Source: JACVRW01 sp963821275 (GTDB lineage: Bacteria > Actinomycetota > Thermoleophilia > Solirubrobacterales > Thermoleophilaceae). Taken from it: a stretch of 64,000 nucleotides of DNA. The position numbers and the translations under genes are program-made. The notes under the pieces were generated by a model. It was not told where the DNA came from. It searched no databases and saw only the letters and a program-made list of their open reading frames with translations. The stretch spans positions 124,001 through 188,000 of the forward strand of contig CAWGDF010000010.1 in NCBI GenBank assembly GCA_963821275.1, in the 5' to 3' direction. Of the stretch, positions 49,688-56,560 are shown one piece after another (the stretch's first letter is position 1; each line of letters begins with the position of its first letter).

Positions 49688-50523
49688 CCTTGCTCGATCC
49701 GGAGCAGGTGGACCTGGCCGATCTCGCCCTGGCCCTCGAAGACAACTCCCACGAGCACAGCTGGTGGCTCGACCCCGCCACGGGCCGCCTGGAGCCTCAC
49801 TTCATGGACGACCTGGGAGAGGTGGCCCTCGATGAGGGCCAGGCCGCCCGCCTGATCTCCGTCGAGCCCCTCCCGCCGGCGGTCGGCTACGGCGACATGA
49901 AGGACTTCGTCGCCTTCGTCCGTGAGCCGAGCACGCGGGCCACACTGGAGCAGGCGCTTGCCGGGCGCGGTGCCTTTCGCCGCTTCAAGGACTCCCTGCT
50001 CGAGCACCCCGAGCTGCGCCGGGCCTGGTTCGAGTTCCACGATGCCCGCGGCGAGCGGCGCGCCATCGAGTGGCTGCTCGACCGCGGGCTGGTCGAGCCG
50101 GCGAGCGCCGACGCGGCGATCGCCCGGCGGCCCGAGCCCGAGATGCCCGACCTGCCGGGCCTGCTCGACGCGGAGGGCGTCGCGCAGCGCGTGGCGGGCG
50201 ACCTGCGGCGGCTGTACCGCGAACGGCTGCGCGGGGTGATCCTCTTCGGTCCCTGGGCCCGCGGCGACGCCCATCCCGAGGCGGCGGTCGAGCTGCTCGT
50301 CGTGCTGGACGAGGTCGGCGATCACTGGGAGGAGAAGCGCCGGATGGACCGCGTGATGTGGCGGCACTCGGTGCGCAACGACACGGTCGTCACCGAGACT
50401 CCGGTCGCCGAGGCCGAGCTCGGACGAGCCGCCATACCGCTGCTGGCCCGAGCGCGCCGGGAGGGCCTGTGGGGGCCCCGTCGAGCGTGGCGAAGGAGCC
50501 GCAGCCGGCGGCGGGAAGCGTGA
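49684..50523 (+). CDS. UPF0158 protein with C-terminal nucleotidyltransferase-like domain
   Basis: 279 residues from GTG (GTGA overlap with the MBL gene). Residues 1-~150 are UPF0158 ('LDPEQVDLADLALALED', 'WWLDPATGRLEPHF', 'FVAFVREPSTRATLEQALAG', 'RRFKDSLLEHPELRRAWFEF'). Residues ~165-270 look like a minimal nucleotidyltransferase ('RLRGVILFGPWARGDAHPEAAVELLVVL', usual G-S/T-x-A-R-G-x..D), with Pro-Trp instead of Gly-Ser. The last ~17 residues are Arg/Trp-rich and lie antisense to a kinase fragment, so the natural end was probably near 50470. Confidence 0.8.
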   Translation: MTLLDPEQVDLADLALALEDNSHEHSWWLDPATGRLEPHFMDDLGEVALDEGQAARLISVEPLPPAVGYGDMKDFVAFVREPSTRATLEQALAGRGAFRRFKDSLLEHPELRRAWFEFHDARGERRAIEWLLDRGLVEPASADAAIARRPEPEMPDLPGLLDAEGVAQRVAGDLRRLYRERLRGVILFGPWARGDAHPEAAVELLVVLDEVGDHWEEKRRMDRVMWRHSVRNDTVVTETPVAEAELGRAAIPLLARARREGLWGPRRAWRRSRSRRREA

Positions 50524-50836
50524 CGCCGAAATCGGTCAGCTGAGCTTTGAGCGGCTCGCCCTCGCCGAGCGCGATCGCAGCCGGGGTCAGGTCTCGGTGC
50601 GCCAGACCTGAGCTGCCGCGGCGTCGAGCGCGCCGGCGCAGGCGGGCCAGCCGCAGCAGCTCGCGGCGTGTCTCCACACTCGCGCACACCCCCGGGGCGG
50701 GGAAGGTCAGGAGCGCATGGCCCGCGTCCCTGGACGTTTCGACGACCGTGTCGATGCCGGGCCGGACGTTGACGATTCGCTCGACGCTGTAGCCGTCGAT
50801 CTCGCTGCCCACCGCGACCTTCGCTTCCCGCCTCAA
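50390..50836 (-). pseudogene. Truncated Ser/Thr protein kinase-like gene
   Basis: 148 residues. The start resembles a kinase N-lobe ('IDGYSVERIVNVRPGIDTVVET'), and the catalytic loop and magnesium motif are recognisable as 'HRDLTPAAIALGEG' and 'LTDFGVTLP'. The beta-3 Lys and helix C region are compressed, and everything after DFG is missing; the frame then runs antisense into the UPF0158 gene for 134 bases. It is probably a deletion product without activity. Its start overlaps the stop of the Pro-rich gene (ATGA). Confidence 0.55.
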
Positions 50837-51300
50837 TCGTCTCCTCTCGAGAAGTTGGCGCCTCCCAAGGGCGCGGGGTCGGGCGCGGGCACCACGGGCG
50901 CCGGAGGGGCGTCGGGCGCGGGAGGCGAGGGATCCGAGGCCGCCGGGCCGGGAACGGCCACAGGCTGCTCGGGCGCCGGCGCCGCGGGCACCGGGCTGGG
51001 CGCGGCCGCGGGGGTCTCGGAAGCCGGGGCGGGCGCGGGCGGCTCGGGGGCGGTCTCCGGTGCCAGGGCGGCGACCGTGACCTCCGGCTCGCGCCCAGCG
51101 GGCGAGCGCCGGCGGACAGGTCGCGGCCGCACCAGGGCGGGCAGGCGCGCGGGGTTCCGCAACGCAAGCGCGTCGCGAACCGCGCTGGGCGCGGACGGCG
51201 GATCGACCGCTCGCGACGGCTGTGGATCGATAACGCTTTCGACTCCACCGGCCTGGCCATCCAGGACCTCGCGCTGTGTCTGGCCCTGCTCGAGGCGCAC
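50833..51300 (-). CDS. Pro/Ala-rich low-complexity protein
   Basis: 155 residues. The first ~70 residues are ordinary; the rest is a long Pro/Ala/Glu repeat-like tail ('APAPASETPAAAPSPVPAAP') ending 'GANFSRGDD'. There is no signal peptide or membrane helix. It overlaps the kinase-like start, which suggests they were one operon. Low-complexity GC-rich DNA keeps several frames open here, so reality is uncertain; the minus frame fits the strand of both neighbours. Confidence 0.4.
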   Translation of the reverse strand: MRLEQGQTQREVLDGQAGGVESVIDPQPSRAVDPPSAPSAVRDALALRNPARLPALVRPRPVRRRSPAGREPEVTVAALAPETAPEPPAPAPASETPAAAPSPVPAAPAPEQPVAVPGPAASDPSPPAPDAPPAPVVPAPDPAPLGGANFSRGDD

Positions 51301-51339
51301 CGCTCCGGACGGGCGCGCGCGGGGGAGGTCCGGCTCTGA

Positions 51340-51567
51340 CTATCCCCGCCGGCGGCGCTTGCGCTTCTTGCGCCTGACCGGGTGCAACTGACGGCGGGCC
51401 GGCACAGGGTCGGGCTCGATCACCACCTCCGCCTCGCGCCGGCGACGTGCCCGCCCAGCGAGCACAATGCGCCGCGCCACAAGGCTGCCGACCGCACCCA
51501 GCTTGGCCACCGCGTGCGGGCTCCCCGGCCTAAGGATGTGCAGCGCGGCGGGCCAGGCAAACACCAT
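51340..51567 (-). CDS. Possible small basic protein
   Basis: 75 residues with a weakly hydrophobic first half and a very basic end ('RRKKRKRRRRG'). No family is recognised. It lies between two minus-strand genes with short gaps (39 and 54 bases). It could be a genuine small nucleic-acid-binding protein or a chance frame. Confidence 0.3.
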   Translation of the reverse strand: MVFAWPAALHILRPGSPHAVAKLGAVGSLVARRIVLAGRARRRREAEVVIEPDPVPARRQLHPVRRKKRKRRRRG

Positions 51568-51621
51568 CGTGAGTCAGCAGAGGGATCGCCGGCGGCGGCG
51601 CTGAGCCGGCCTCGCGCTGAG

Positions 51622-52800
51622 CTACCAGCCGTTCTGCCAAGCGATCACCAGCATCGCGAGGGCGATTAGGGCGGCCACAACGACCACGACTATGTTGGCC
51701 ACGATCGCGCCCGGCAGCCAGCGCGGCACCTCGCTGGCGCGCAGGCCGCTCGCTTCCCCGGACGCGGCCCTCGCGGGCCGGCCACCTTGCACATCGTCCT
51801 GAGTATTGATGGCCTCGGTCAGCTTGCCGGTGATAAAGCGGTTGAGGCTCACACCCTCGCGCTCGGCAGCCGCCGCGAGATCGTCGTGAATAGGCGGCGG
51901 CATGCGCAGCAGGATCCGCCCGCTGCGCTTGGCGGCGCCGGTCGACCGGGACGGGCGCCGTGTCGACGCGCTCGCCGTGGGCCCGCGAGTGGAACCCCTG
52001 GAGTTCGTGGGCGTGGGTGCCGCCCGCGGCTCCTGCTCGTTCTCCCGCCCCTCGACGAGCATTGCACTTTGCTCGAGCTGGGTGCGGAGCTTTCCCAGAG
52101 CCGCTCGGGTGCGGCGCCTGAGCTGGTCTACCGTCATGCCGAGCTCCGCTGCGGCCTCGCGCCGGCTGAGCTCCCGGACGAAGCGCAGGTAGACGATCTG
52201 CCGCTCCGAGTGGTCGAGCATGTCGAAAGCGCCCGAGAGCAGCAGGCGCTCGTCCAACCCGTTGTCGCTCGCCGCCTCGTCGTCCGGCTCGGGGAGCACG
52301 CCGGGCCTAGCGAGGAGGGGAAGCTCATCCTCGTCCACCTCGAGCTCGGCGGCCAGTTCGCGGGTGGTGGGCGCGCGGCCCAGCCCGGTGGTCAGCAGTT
52401 CACGGGCCGCTGGGAGGCGCGCGCTGGCCTCCTCGAGGCGCCGCGGCAACCGGACGGTTCTGGTCCGGTCGCGCAGATGTCGTTTGATCTCGCCTGCGAT
52501 GTTGGGCACGGCAAAGGCCGCGAACTCCTCGCTGCGCTTTGGATCGAAGCGCTCGATCGCGTTCAGCAGCCCGATCGAGCCAACCTGAACGAGGTCCTCG
52601 CGCTCCGCTCCGGGCATGTCGTACCGGTTGGCAAACGATTCGACCAGCGGGAGATAGAGCTCGACCAGCCGGTCGCGCGCCCGCGAATCGCCGTCGGTTC
52701 GGTAAGCAGCCAGAAGCCGTCCGGTGACGGTTTCGCGCTCACTGCGTGCTGCAGGTGCCGTCAATGCCCCTTCCGGCGCCGAGGGAGGGTTACGTTCCAA
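51622..52800 (-). CDS. SigB-type sigma factor fused to a ribbon-helix-helix domain and a membrane anchor
   Basis: 392 residues, one open frame. Residues ~40-113 are sigma region 2 ('LVESFANRYDMPGAEREDLV', 'FAVPNIAGEIKRHLRDRTR'), ~118-165 region 3, ~188-240 region 4 ('LDHSERQIVYLRFVRELSRR', 'GMTVDQLRRRTRAALGKLR'). A Ser/Thr/Arg-rich linker (241-292) leads to a ribbon-helix-helix domain of HicB type (293-333: 'SGRILLRMPPPIHDDLAAAA', 'EGVSLNRFITGKLTEAI'). A second linker ends in one membrane helix (361-386). The protein would hold promoter-recognising parts at the membrane's inner face. TTG start inside a 22-bp inverted repeat. Release by proteolysis, autoregulation by the RHH domain, or both, are inferences. 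Confidence 0.9.
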   Translation of the reverse strand: MERNPPSAPEGALTAPAARSERETVTGRLLAAYRTDGDSRARDRLVELYLPLVESFANRYDMPGAEREDLVQVGSIGLLNAIERFDPKRSEEFAAFAVPNIAGEIKRHLRDRTRTVRLPRRLEEASARLPAARELLTTGLGRAPTTRELAAELEVDEDELPLLARPGVLPEPDDEAASDNGLDERLLLSGAFDMLDHSERQIVYLRFVRELSRREAAAELGMTVDQLRRRTRAALGKLRTQLEQSAMLVEGRENEQEPRAAPTPTNSRGSTRGPTASASTRRPSRSTGAAKRSGRILLRMPPPIHDDLAAAAEREGVSLNRFITGKLTEAINTQDDVQGGRPARAASGEASGLRASEVPRWLPGAIVANIVVVVVAALIALAMLVIAWQNGW

Positions 52801-52808
52801 GGTAACCC
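52787..52808. promoter_or_regulatory. Inverted repeat over the start of the sigma/RHH fusion gene
   Basis: GGGTTAC-N8-GTAACCC, with perfect 7-bp arms, covers the TTG start codon at 52800. RHH proteins usually repress their own genes through small repeats at the promoter, so this is a natural candidate site for the encoded RHH domain. The half-site GTTAC also forms the palindrome at 5449-5462. Confidence 0.5.
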
Positions 52809-52845
52809 CGATTGCCGGATTTTGCAGCGAGTCTCGGGGCTTCCC

Positions 52846-53448
52846 TCAGTCGCCGACGCGGGAGCCGAACAACGCGACGAAGCGCTCCCGTACCCCCGCG
52901 GGCGGGCGCTCGGCCAAGTGGGCCGCCGGGGGCGGCGCTCCGTAGCTCGCCGCCGCCAGGTCGAGCTCGGCGAGACCGACGAGGTCGACGCCGAGCTCCG
53001 CGGCCGCCTCTCGCACTGCGGCCCGCTGGCGCCGGCTCCAGCGGTCATAGAGAGCGAGAGCCTCGATCCGTGCCAGCTCCGCGCGCATCTCGTTCCCGTC
53101 GATGGCGATCCTCCCCCACACGGTCACGATGCCGGACACCGCTTGGTAGTCCACCTTCGAGAAGTCCGCGGTCGGCCGTTCGTAGGCCCGGATCCCGCAG
53201 CCACACTCGACGTGGGGAGCGGCGTGGGCCGGGTCGAGCAACTGCTCCGCCGTGCGCCAGCGGCGGCACGTCGCCCGCATCACAGGCTCTGTCCAAGAGA
53301 CGGGAAAGTAGGGCGAGCTCAGTAGGCCGGCGACCGGACCGTCGCGCTGGATCCTCCAGCTGCGAAAGCCGACGACGGGCTCGATCAGCTGAGACGCTCG
53401 CCCCTCCGGGCGTGCGAGCGGCTCGACCGTGATCGTGATGGAGGACAT
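52846..53448 (-). CDS. Conserved actinobacterial protein with CxCGIxAY motif
   Basis: 200 residues. Conserved-looking blocks are 'EPVVGFRSWRI', 'LLSSPYFPVSW', 'RATCRRW', 'PHVECGCGIRAYERP' and 'VSGIVTVWGRIAI..GNEMRAELARIEALALYD'. The Cys residues and the GIxAY motif could bind metal. I recognise the pattern from actinobacterial hypothetical proteins but not a function. The C-terminal third is an Ala-rich helix. It lies 45 bases upstream of the sigma/RHH gene on the same strand and may be co-transcribed with it. Confidence 0.75.
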   Translation of the reverse strand: MSSITITVEPLARPEGRASQLIEPVVGFRSWRIQRDGPVAGLLSSPYFPVSWTEPVMRATCRRWRTAEQLLDPAHAAPHVECGCGIRAYERPTADFSKVDYQAVSGIVTVWGRIAIDGNEMRAELARIEALALYDRWSRRQRAAVREAAAELGVDLVGLAELDLAAASYGAPPPAAHLAERPPAGVRERFVALFGSRVGD

Positions 53449-53549
53449 CGCTGAGGTGGGTGGCTCCGCGGTGGACTCTAGATGAGCCCCCGGGCGCCCT
53501 TGTTACTCAGCCGTTGAGTGCCGGCGGCCTCCCGTGGAAGGATGGCGCC

Positions 53550-54536
53550 GTGGTCGCGGCGGTGATCTCGGATCTGCACCTGGGGACCCGCACGCAGGCC
53601 GATCTGCTCCGCCGGGCCGACCTGCGCCAGAGACTGTTCGGTGCGCTCGAAGGCGTGGACCACGTCGTCCTGCTGGGCGACTCGATCGAGCTCCGCGACG
53701 GCCCGCCCACGCGAACGCTCGATGTCGCTGTCCCCTTCTTCGAGGATCTGGGTGAGGCGCTTGCCGGCCGCCGGGTGACCGTGGTGCCGGGCAATCACGA
53801 CCACCAGCTCGGCACCGCGTGGCTGGAGCAGCGCCGCCGCGGTACGTCGCTTCCGCTCGGCCTCGAGCAGCTCTCCACGCCACTTCCCGGGAGTCCGCTC
53901 GCGCGGCTTGCCCAGCGCATGAGCGGCACGGAGGTCGTGCTCGCCTATCCCGGGCTCTGGCTGCGCTCGGACGTGTATGCCACCCACGGCCACTACCTCG
54001 ACTGTCACAACCGGGTCGCGACCTTCGAGTGCGTCGCACGGCGAGCCACGGAGTTGCTCCTGGGGGAGCCGCGAAACGGCTACCGGTCGCCCGATGACTA
54101 CGAAGCGGTGCTCGGACCCCTGTACCGAGCCATTCACCGGGTGACTCAGTCGCGCCGGGCCCGCACGGTGGCGTGGAGCGGCAAGGCACTGGTGAGATGG
54201 TGGGAGGGGCTTGCGGGCTATCGCGGGCCTCGGCTGCGGCCGGGGCTGGCCGCGATGGCCCGAGTGGTCGAGACCATGCGGATCGAGGCGCGTCATGTCA
54301 TCTTCGGCCATCTTCACTGCCCGGGCCCGCTCGATCACGGCGGCCCGGCCTGGACCACGGCGGGCGGCGTCCGGCTCGTGAACACCGGCTCGTGGGTATA
54401 CGAACCCCGCCACCTGGGTGCGAGCGTCGGCGAGAGCCCGTACTGGCCGGGAACCTGCGTACTGGTCGGCCGCGAGGGGCCGCCGGAGGTCAAGCAGCTG
54501 CTCAGCGGCATGAGCCACGACGAATTGCGTCCCTGA
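53550..54536 (+). CDS. Calcineurin-like metallophosphoesterase
   Basis: 328 residues from the GTG at 53550, which has GGAAGGA at 53536; the open frame begins at 53460. Metal-site blocks: 'VISDLHLG', 'VVLLGDSIEL', 'VVPGNHDHQLG', 'YATHGHYLDCH' and 'HVIFGHLHCPGPLD'. Cytoplasmic, dinuclear-metal phosphoesterase of the UDP-diacylglucosamine hydrolase/YfcE-like superfamily. The D in the second block is followed by Ser instead of the common Asn-His or Phe. Substrate unknown. Confidence 0.9.
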   Translation: MVAAVISDLHLGTRTQADLLRRADLRQRLFGALEGVDHVVLLGDSIELRDGPPTRTLDVAVPFFEDLGEALAGRRVTVVPGNHDHQLGTAWLEQRRRGTSLPLGLEQLSTPLPGSPLARLAQRMSGTEVVLAYPGLWLRSDVYATHGHYLDCHNRVATFECVARRATELLLGEPRNGYRSPDDYEAVLGPLYRAIHRVTQSRRARTVAWSGKALVRWWEGLAGYRGPRLRPGLAAMARVVETMRIEARHVIFGHLHCPGPLDHGGPAWTTAGGVRLVNTGSWVYEPRHLGASVGESPYWPGTCVLVGREGPPEVKQLLSGMSHDELRP

Positions 54537-54695
54537 TCCGGTGATATCGCATCCAAACCGGCGTGAGATCTCGATTCGCGCGGGCCGAAGGGCTCCCCGA
54601 AGCGGTTGATATCACTCCCGCGGGGGCCAGTACCAGCTCGCGATAGCCCGGATTTCTGCGGCAGCGGCGGAGCCGCGTGGGTACTTGTAAAGAAA

Positions 54696-55619
54696 GTGTT
54701 GTCCTGGCCCTCAAGTCGAGCCTCAGCGCTACGCAGAGCATGTACGGCGGGGCTTGTGCTCGCCGCAACGCTGGTCTTGCTGCCCTCGACATGCTTCGCC
54801 GCAGATCGCACCGCCGAAGGCGGTGAGCAGACCGAGCGGGGCAGTTCCAACACCGCCCTCATATCAGCCGGTCGGCTCGCCCTCGGCGCGGGCTATTGGA
54901 TCTCCGGTGGATCGAAACCGGTGCGCGTTCTCCAGCTCCGCCTGCGCCGGACCGGGTTCCGCCCCGGTCCGATCGACGGCATCTTCGGCCCGAGGACCCA
55001 GGGCGCCGTCCTGCGCTTCCAGGTGGCTCACGGGCTGGCGGCGGACGGCATCGTCGGCCCGCGCACCAAGCAGACGTTACTCGCCCGGCCGCTGAACCGA
55101 CCAGAAAAGCGACAGACCGCCGGAAGGTCCGAGCCGGCCGGGGGTGAGCGCTCAGGACGTGAGCGAGCCGCGGTCGAGCGGCCCGAGCCGGATCGGCCGA
55201 CGGCATCCGTTGCGCCGTCGCCGGCGCCGAGGGCGCACCGCGCCCGGTCGCCGCAGGGGGCCGGCGGGGCGGTACCCGAGCCGCAAGGCACCTCCGGCTC
55301 GAACGCATGGCTCGCAGCCGCCCTCGGCGCGGGCCTGATGGGACTGCTGCTCAGTGGGGTGTGGGTCCTCACCGGCCGGCGCCGCGGTGGACAGGCCGGC
55401 GGCGCCGGCACGGAACGGCACGCAGGCCTCGCTCGGACAGAAGCCGCCGGACGCCGTATGCATGCCGGCTTGCTATGCGCCGCCCTACTCGCCGTCTTCG
55501 CGGCCGGGGCGGCCGCGGGCGCGCTGTTTGCGTCGCACGCCGCCGACGGAGACCGAGCCTCGGACGACAGCGGCGACGCGGCGCTGGTTTCACCTACCGG
55601 CGGGCCGGTCCGGCGGTGA
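54696..55619 (+). CDS. Secreted peptidoglycan-binding protein with C-terminal membrane helices
   Basis: 307 residues from the GTG at 54696. Signal peptide ('ACTAGLVLAATLVLLPSTCFA'-like, ending near residue 36). PG_binding_1 domain at about 70-130 ('VRVLQLRLRRTGFRPGPIDG', 'FGPRTQGAVLRFQVAHGLAADGIVGPRT'). A charged, Pro-rich linker of ~70 residues leads to two membrane helices (about 210-230 and 265-290). It probably tethers the membrane to the wall. The stop overlaps the LuxR gene (GTGA). The 159 bases upstream hold no clear promoter. Confidence 0.82.
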   Translation: MLSWPSSRASALRRACTAGLVLAATLVLLPSTCFAADRTAEGGEQTERGSSNTALISAGRLALGAGYWISGGSKPVRVLQLRLRRTGFRPGPIDGIFGPRTQGAVLRFQVAHGLAADGIVGPRTKQTLLARPLNRPEKRQTAGRSEPAGGERSGRERAAVERPEPDRPTASVAPSPAPRAHRARSPQGAGGAVPEPQGTSGSNAWLAAALGAGLMGLLLSGVWVLTGRRRGGQAGGAGTERHAGLARTEAAGRRMHAGLLCAALLAVFAAGAAAGALFASHAADGDRASDDSGDAALVSPTGGPVRR

Positions 55620-56557
55620 GTGCGACCAGCCGCGAGCACCCGCCCGCCGACGTCGCCGGACTCGGCGCCGACGTCGCGCTCGCCGGAATCGCTGCTGCGT
55701 TTGGCAGCCTGCGTCAGGCGAGCACCCCGGCGGCGCTGTTTCGGCTGGCGGCCCGCAGCCTCTGTGACGAGGCCGGCTTTGCGCGGGCGGGCGTGTTCAG
55801 ACGACGCGACCGCGGGCTGACGCCGGAGAGCGCATGCTCCCGTGGCGACCTCGATGGCGGCGATCGCCTCTGGCTTCAGGTGGCCGGCAAGGCGGTGCCC
55901 TTGAGGCCCTGGCTGCACGAGTCGGAGGCGCTGCGGCGCCGGTCTGCCGTGCTCGTGGGGGCCGCGCTGAGCGACGCCCGTGCCCTGGCGCTGCTGCCCG
56001 GCTCGGAGTCCTACGTGGTCGCGCCCGTCACCTGCCGGTCCGAGGCCGTCGCGGTCATCCACGCAGATCACGGCGCAAAAGGACGGCCGGTGAGCGAGGT
56101 CGACCGGGTGGCGCTGTGGGCATTCTGCGAAGGACTGAGCCAGTCGCTCGAGCGCTGCGCGCTCGAGGAACGCCTGCGCCTCCATTCGCGGCGGGTGCTC
56201 GATCTGGTCCGCTCCACCGAGGCGAGTGTCGAGGAGCTCGCCGACCCTGGGAGCGAGCTCCCGCCCCCCGTGCGCGAGATCTCGGCGGCGCAGCACCGGG
56301 CCGTGCCCCGGCGTGAGCGTCTCCAGACGCTCACTCCGCGCGAGCACGAGGTGCTGGGAATGCTCGCCGAGGGTGAGACCAACGCGCGCATCGCGCAGCG
56401 GCTCGTCGTCTCCGAGGACACCGTGAAGACCCACGTCAAGCACATCCTGCGCAAGCTCGAGGTCCGAAACCGCTCCCAGGCGGTCTCGCGCTACTTCCGC
56501 ACTGGGCGCGGGCCGTCGGACGGCGGGCTGGCGACCTCGGCGGCCCGAGCCGGATAG
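55616..56557 (+). CDS. GAF-domain LuxR-family transcription regulator
   Basis: 313 residues. A GAF-like sensor covers ~25-185 ('ALFRLAARSLCDEAGFARAGVF', 'LALLPGSESYVVAPVTCRSEAVAVIHAD'). The LuxR HTH is at the C-terminus ('LTPREHEVLGMLAEGETNARIAQRL', 'VSEDTVKTHVKHILRKLEV'). No phosphoacceptor receiver domain. It is translationally coupled to the peptidoglycan-binding protein and sits 3 bases before the glycosyltransferase fusion, so it is a likely regulator of this surface block. Confidence 0.9.
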   Translation: MSATSREHPPADVAGLGADVALAGIAAAFGSLRQASTPAALFRLAARSLCDEAGFARAGVFRRRDRGLTPESACSRGDLDGGDRLWLQVAGKAVPLRPWLHESEALRRRSAVLVGAALSDARALALLPGSESYVVAPVTCRSEAVAVIHADHGAKGRPVSEVDRVALWAFCEGLSQSLERCALEERLRLHSRRVLDLVRSTEASVEELADPGSELPPPVREISAAQHRAVPRRERLQTLTPREHEVLGMLAEGETNARIAQRLVVSEDTVKTHVKHILRKLEVRNRSQAVSRYFRTGRGPSDGGLATSAARAG

Positions 56558-56560
56558 GCG

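Noticed and set aside
50717..51391. Plus-strand Gly/Ala/Ser-rich frame of 224 codons
   Set aside because: Low-complexity antisense of the Pro/Ala-rich gene; both neighbours are on the minus strand.
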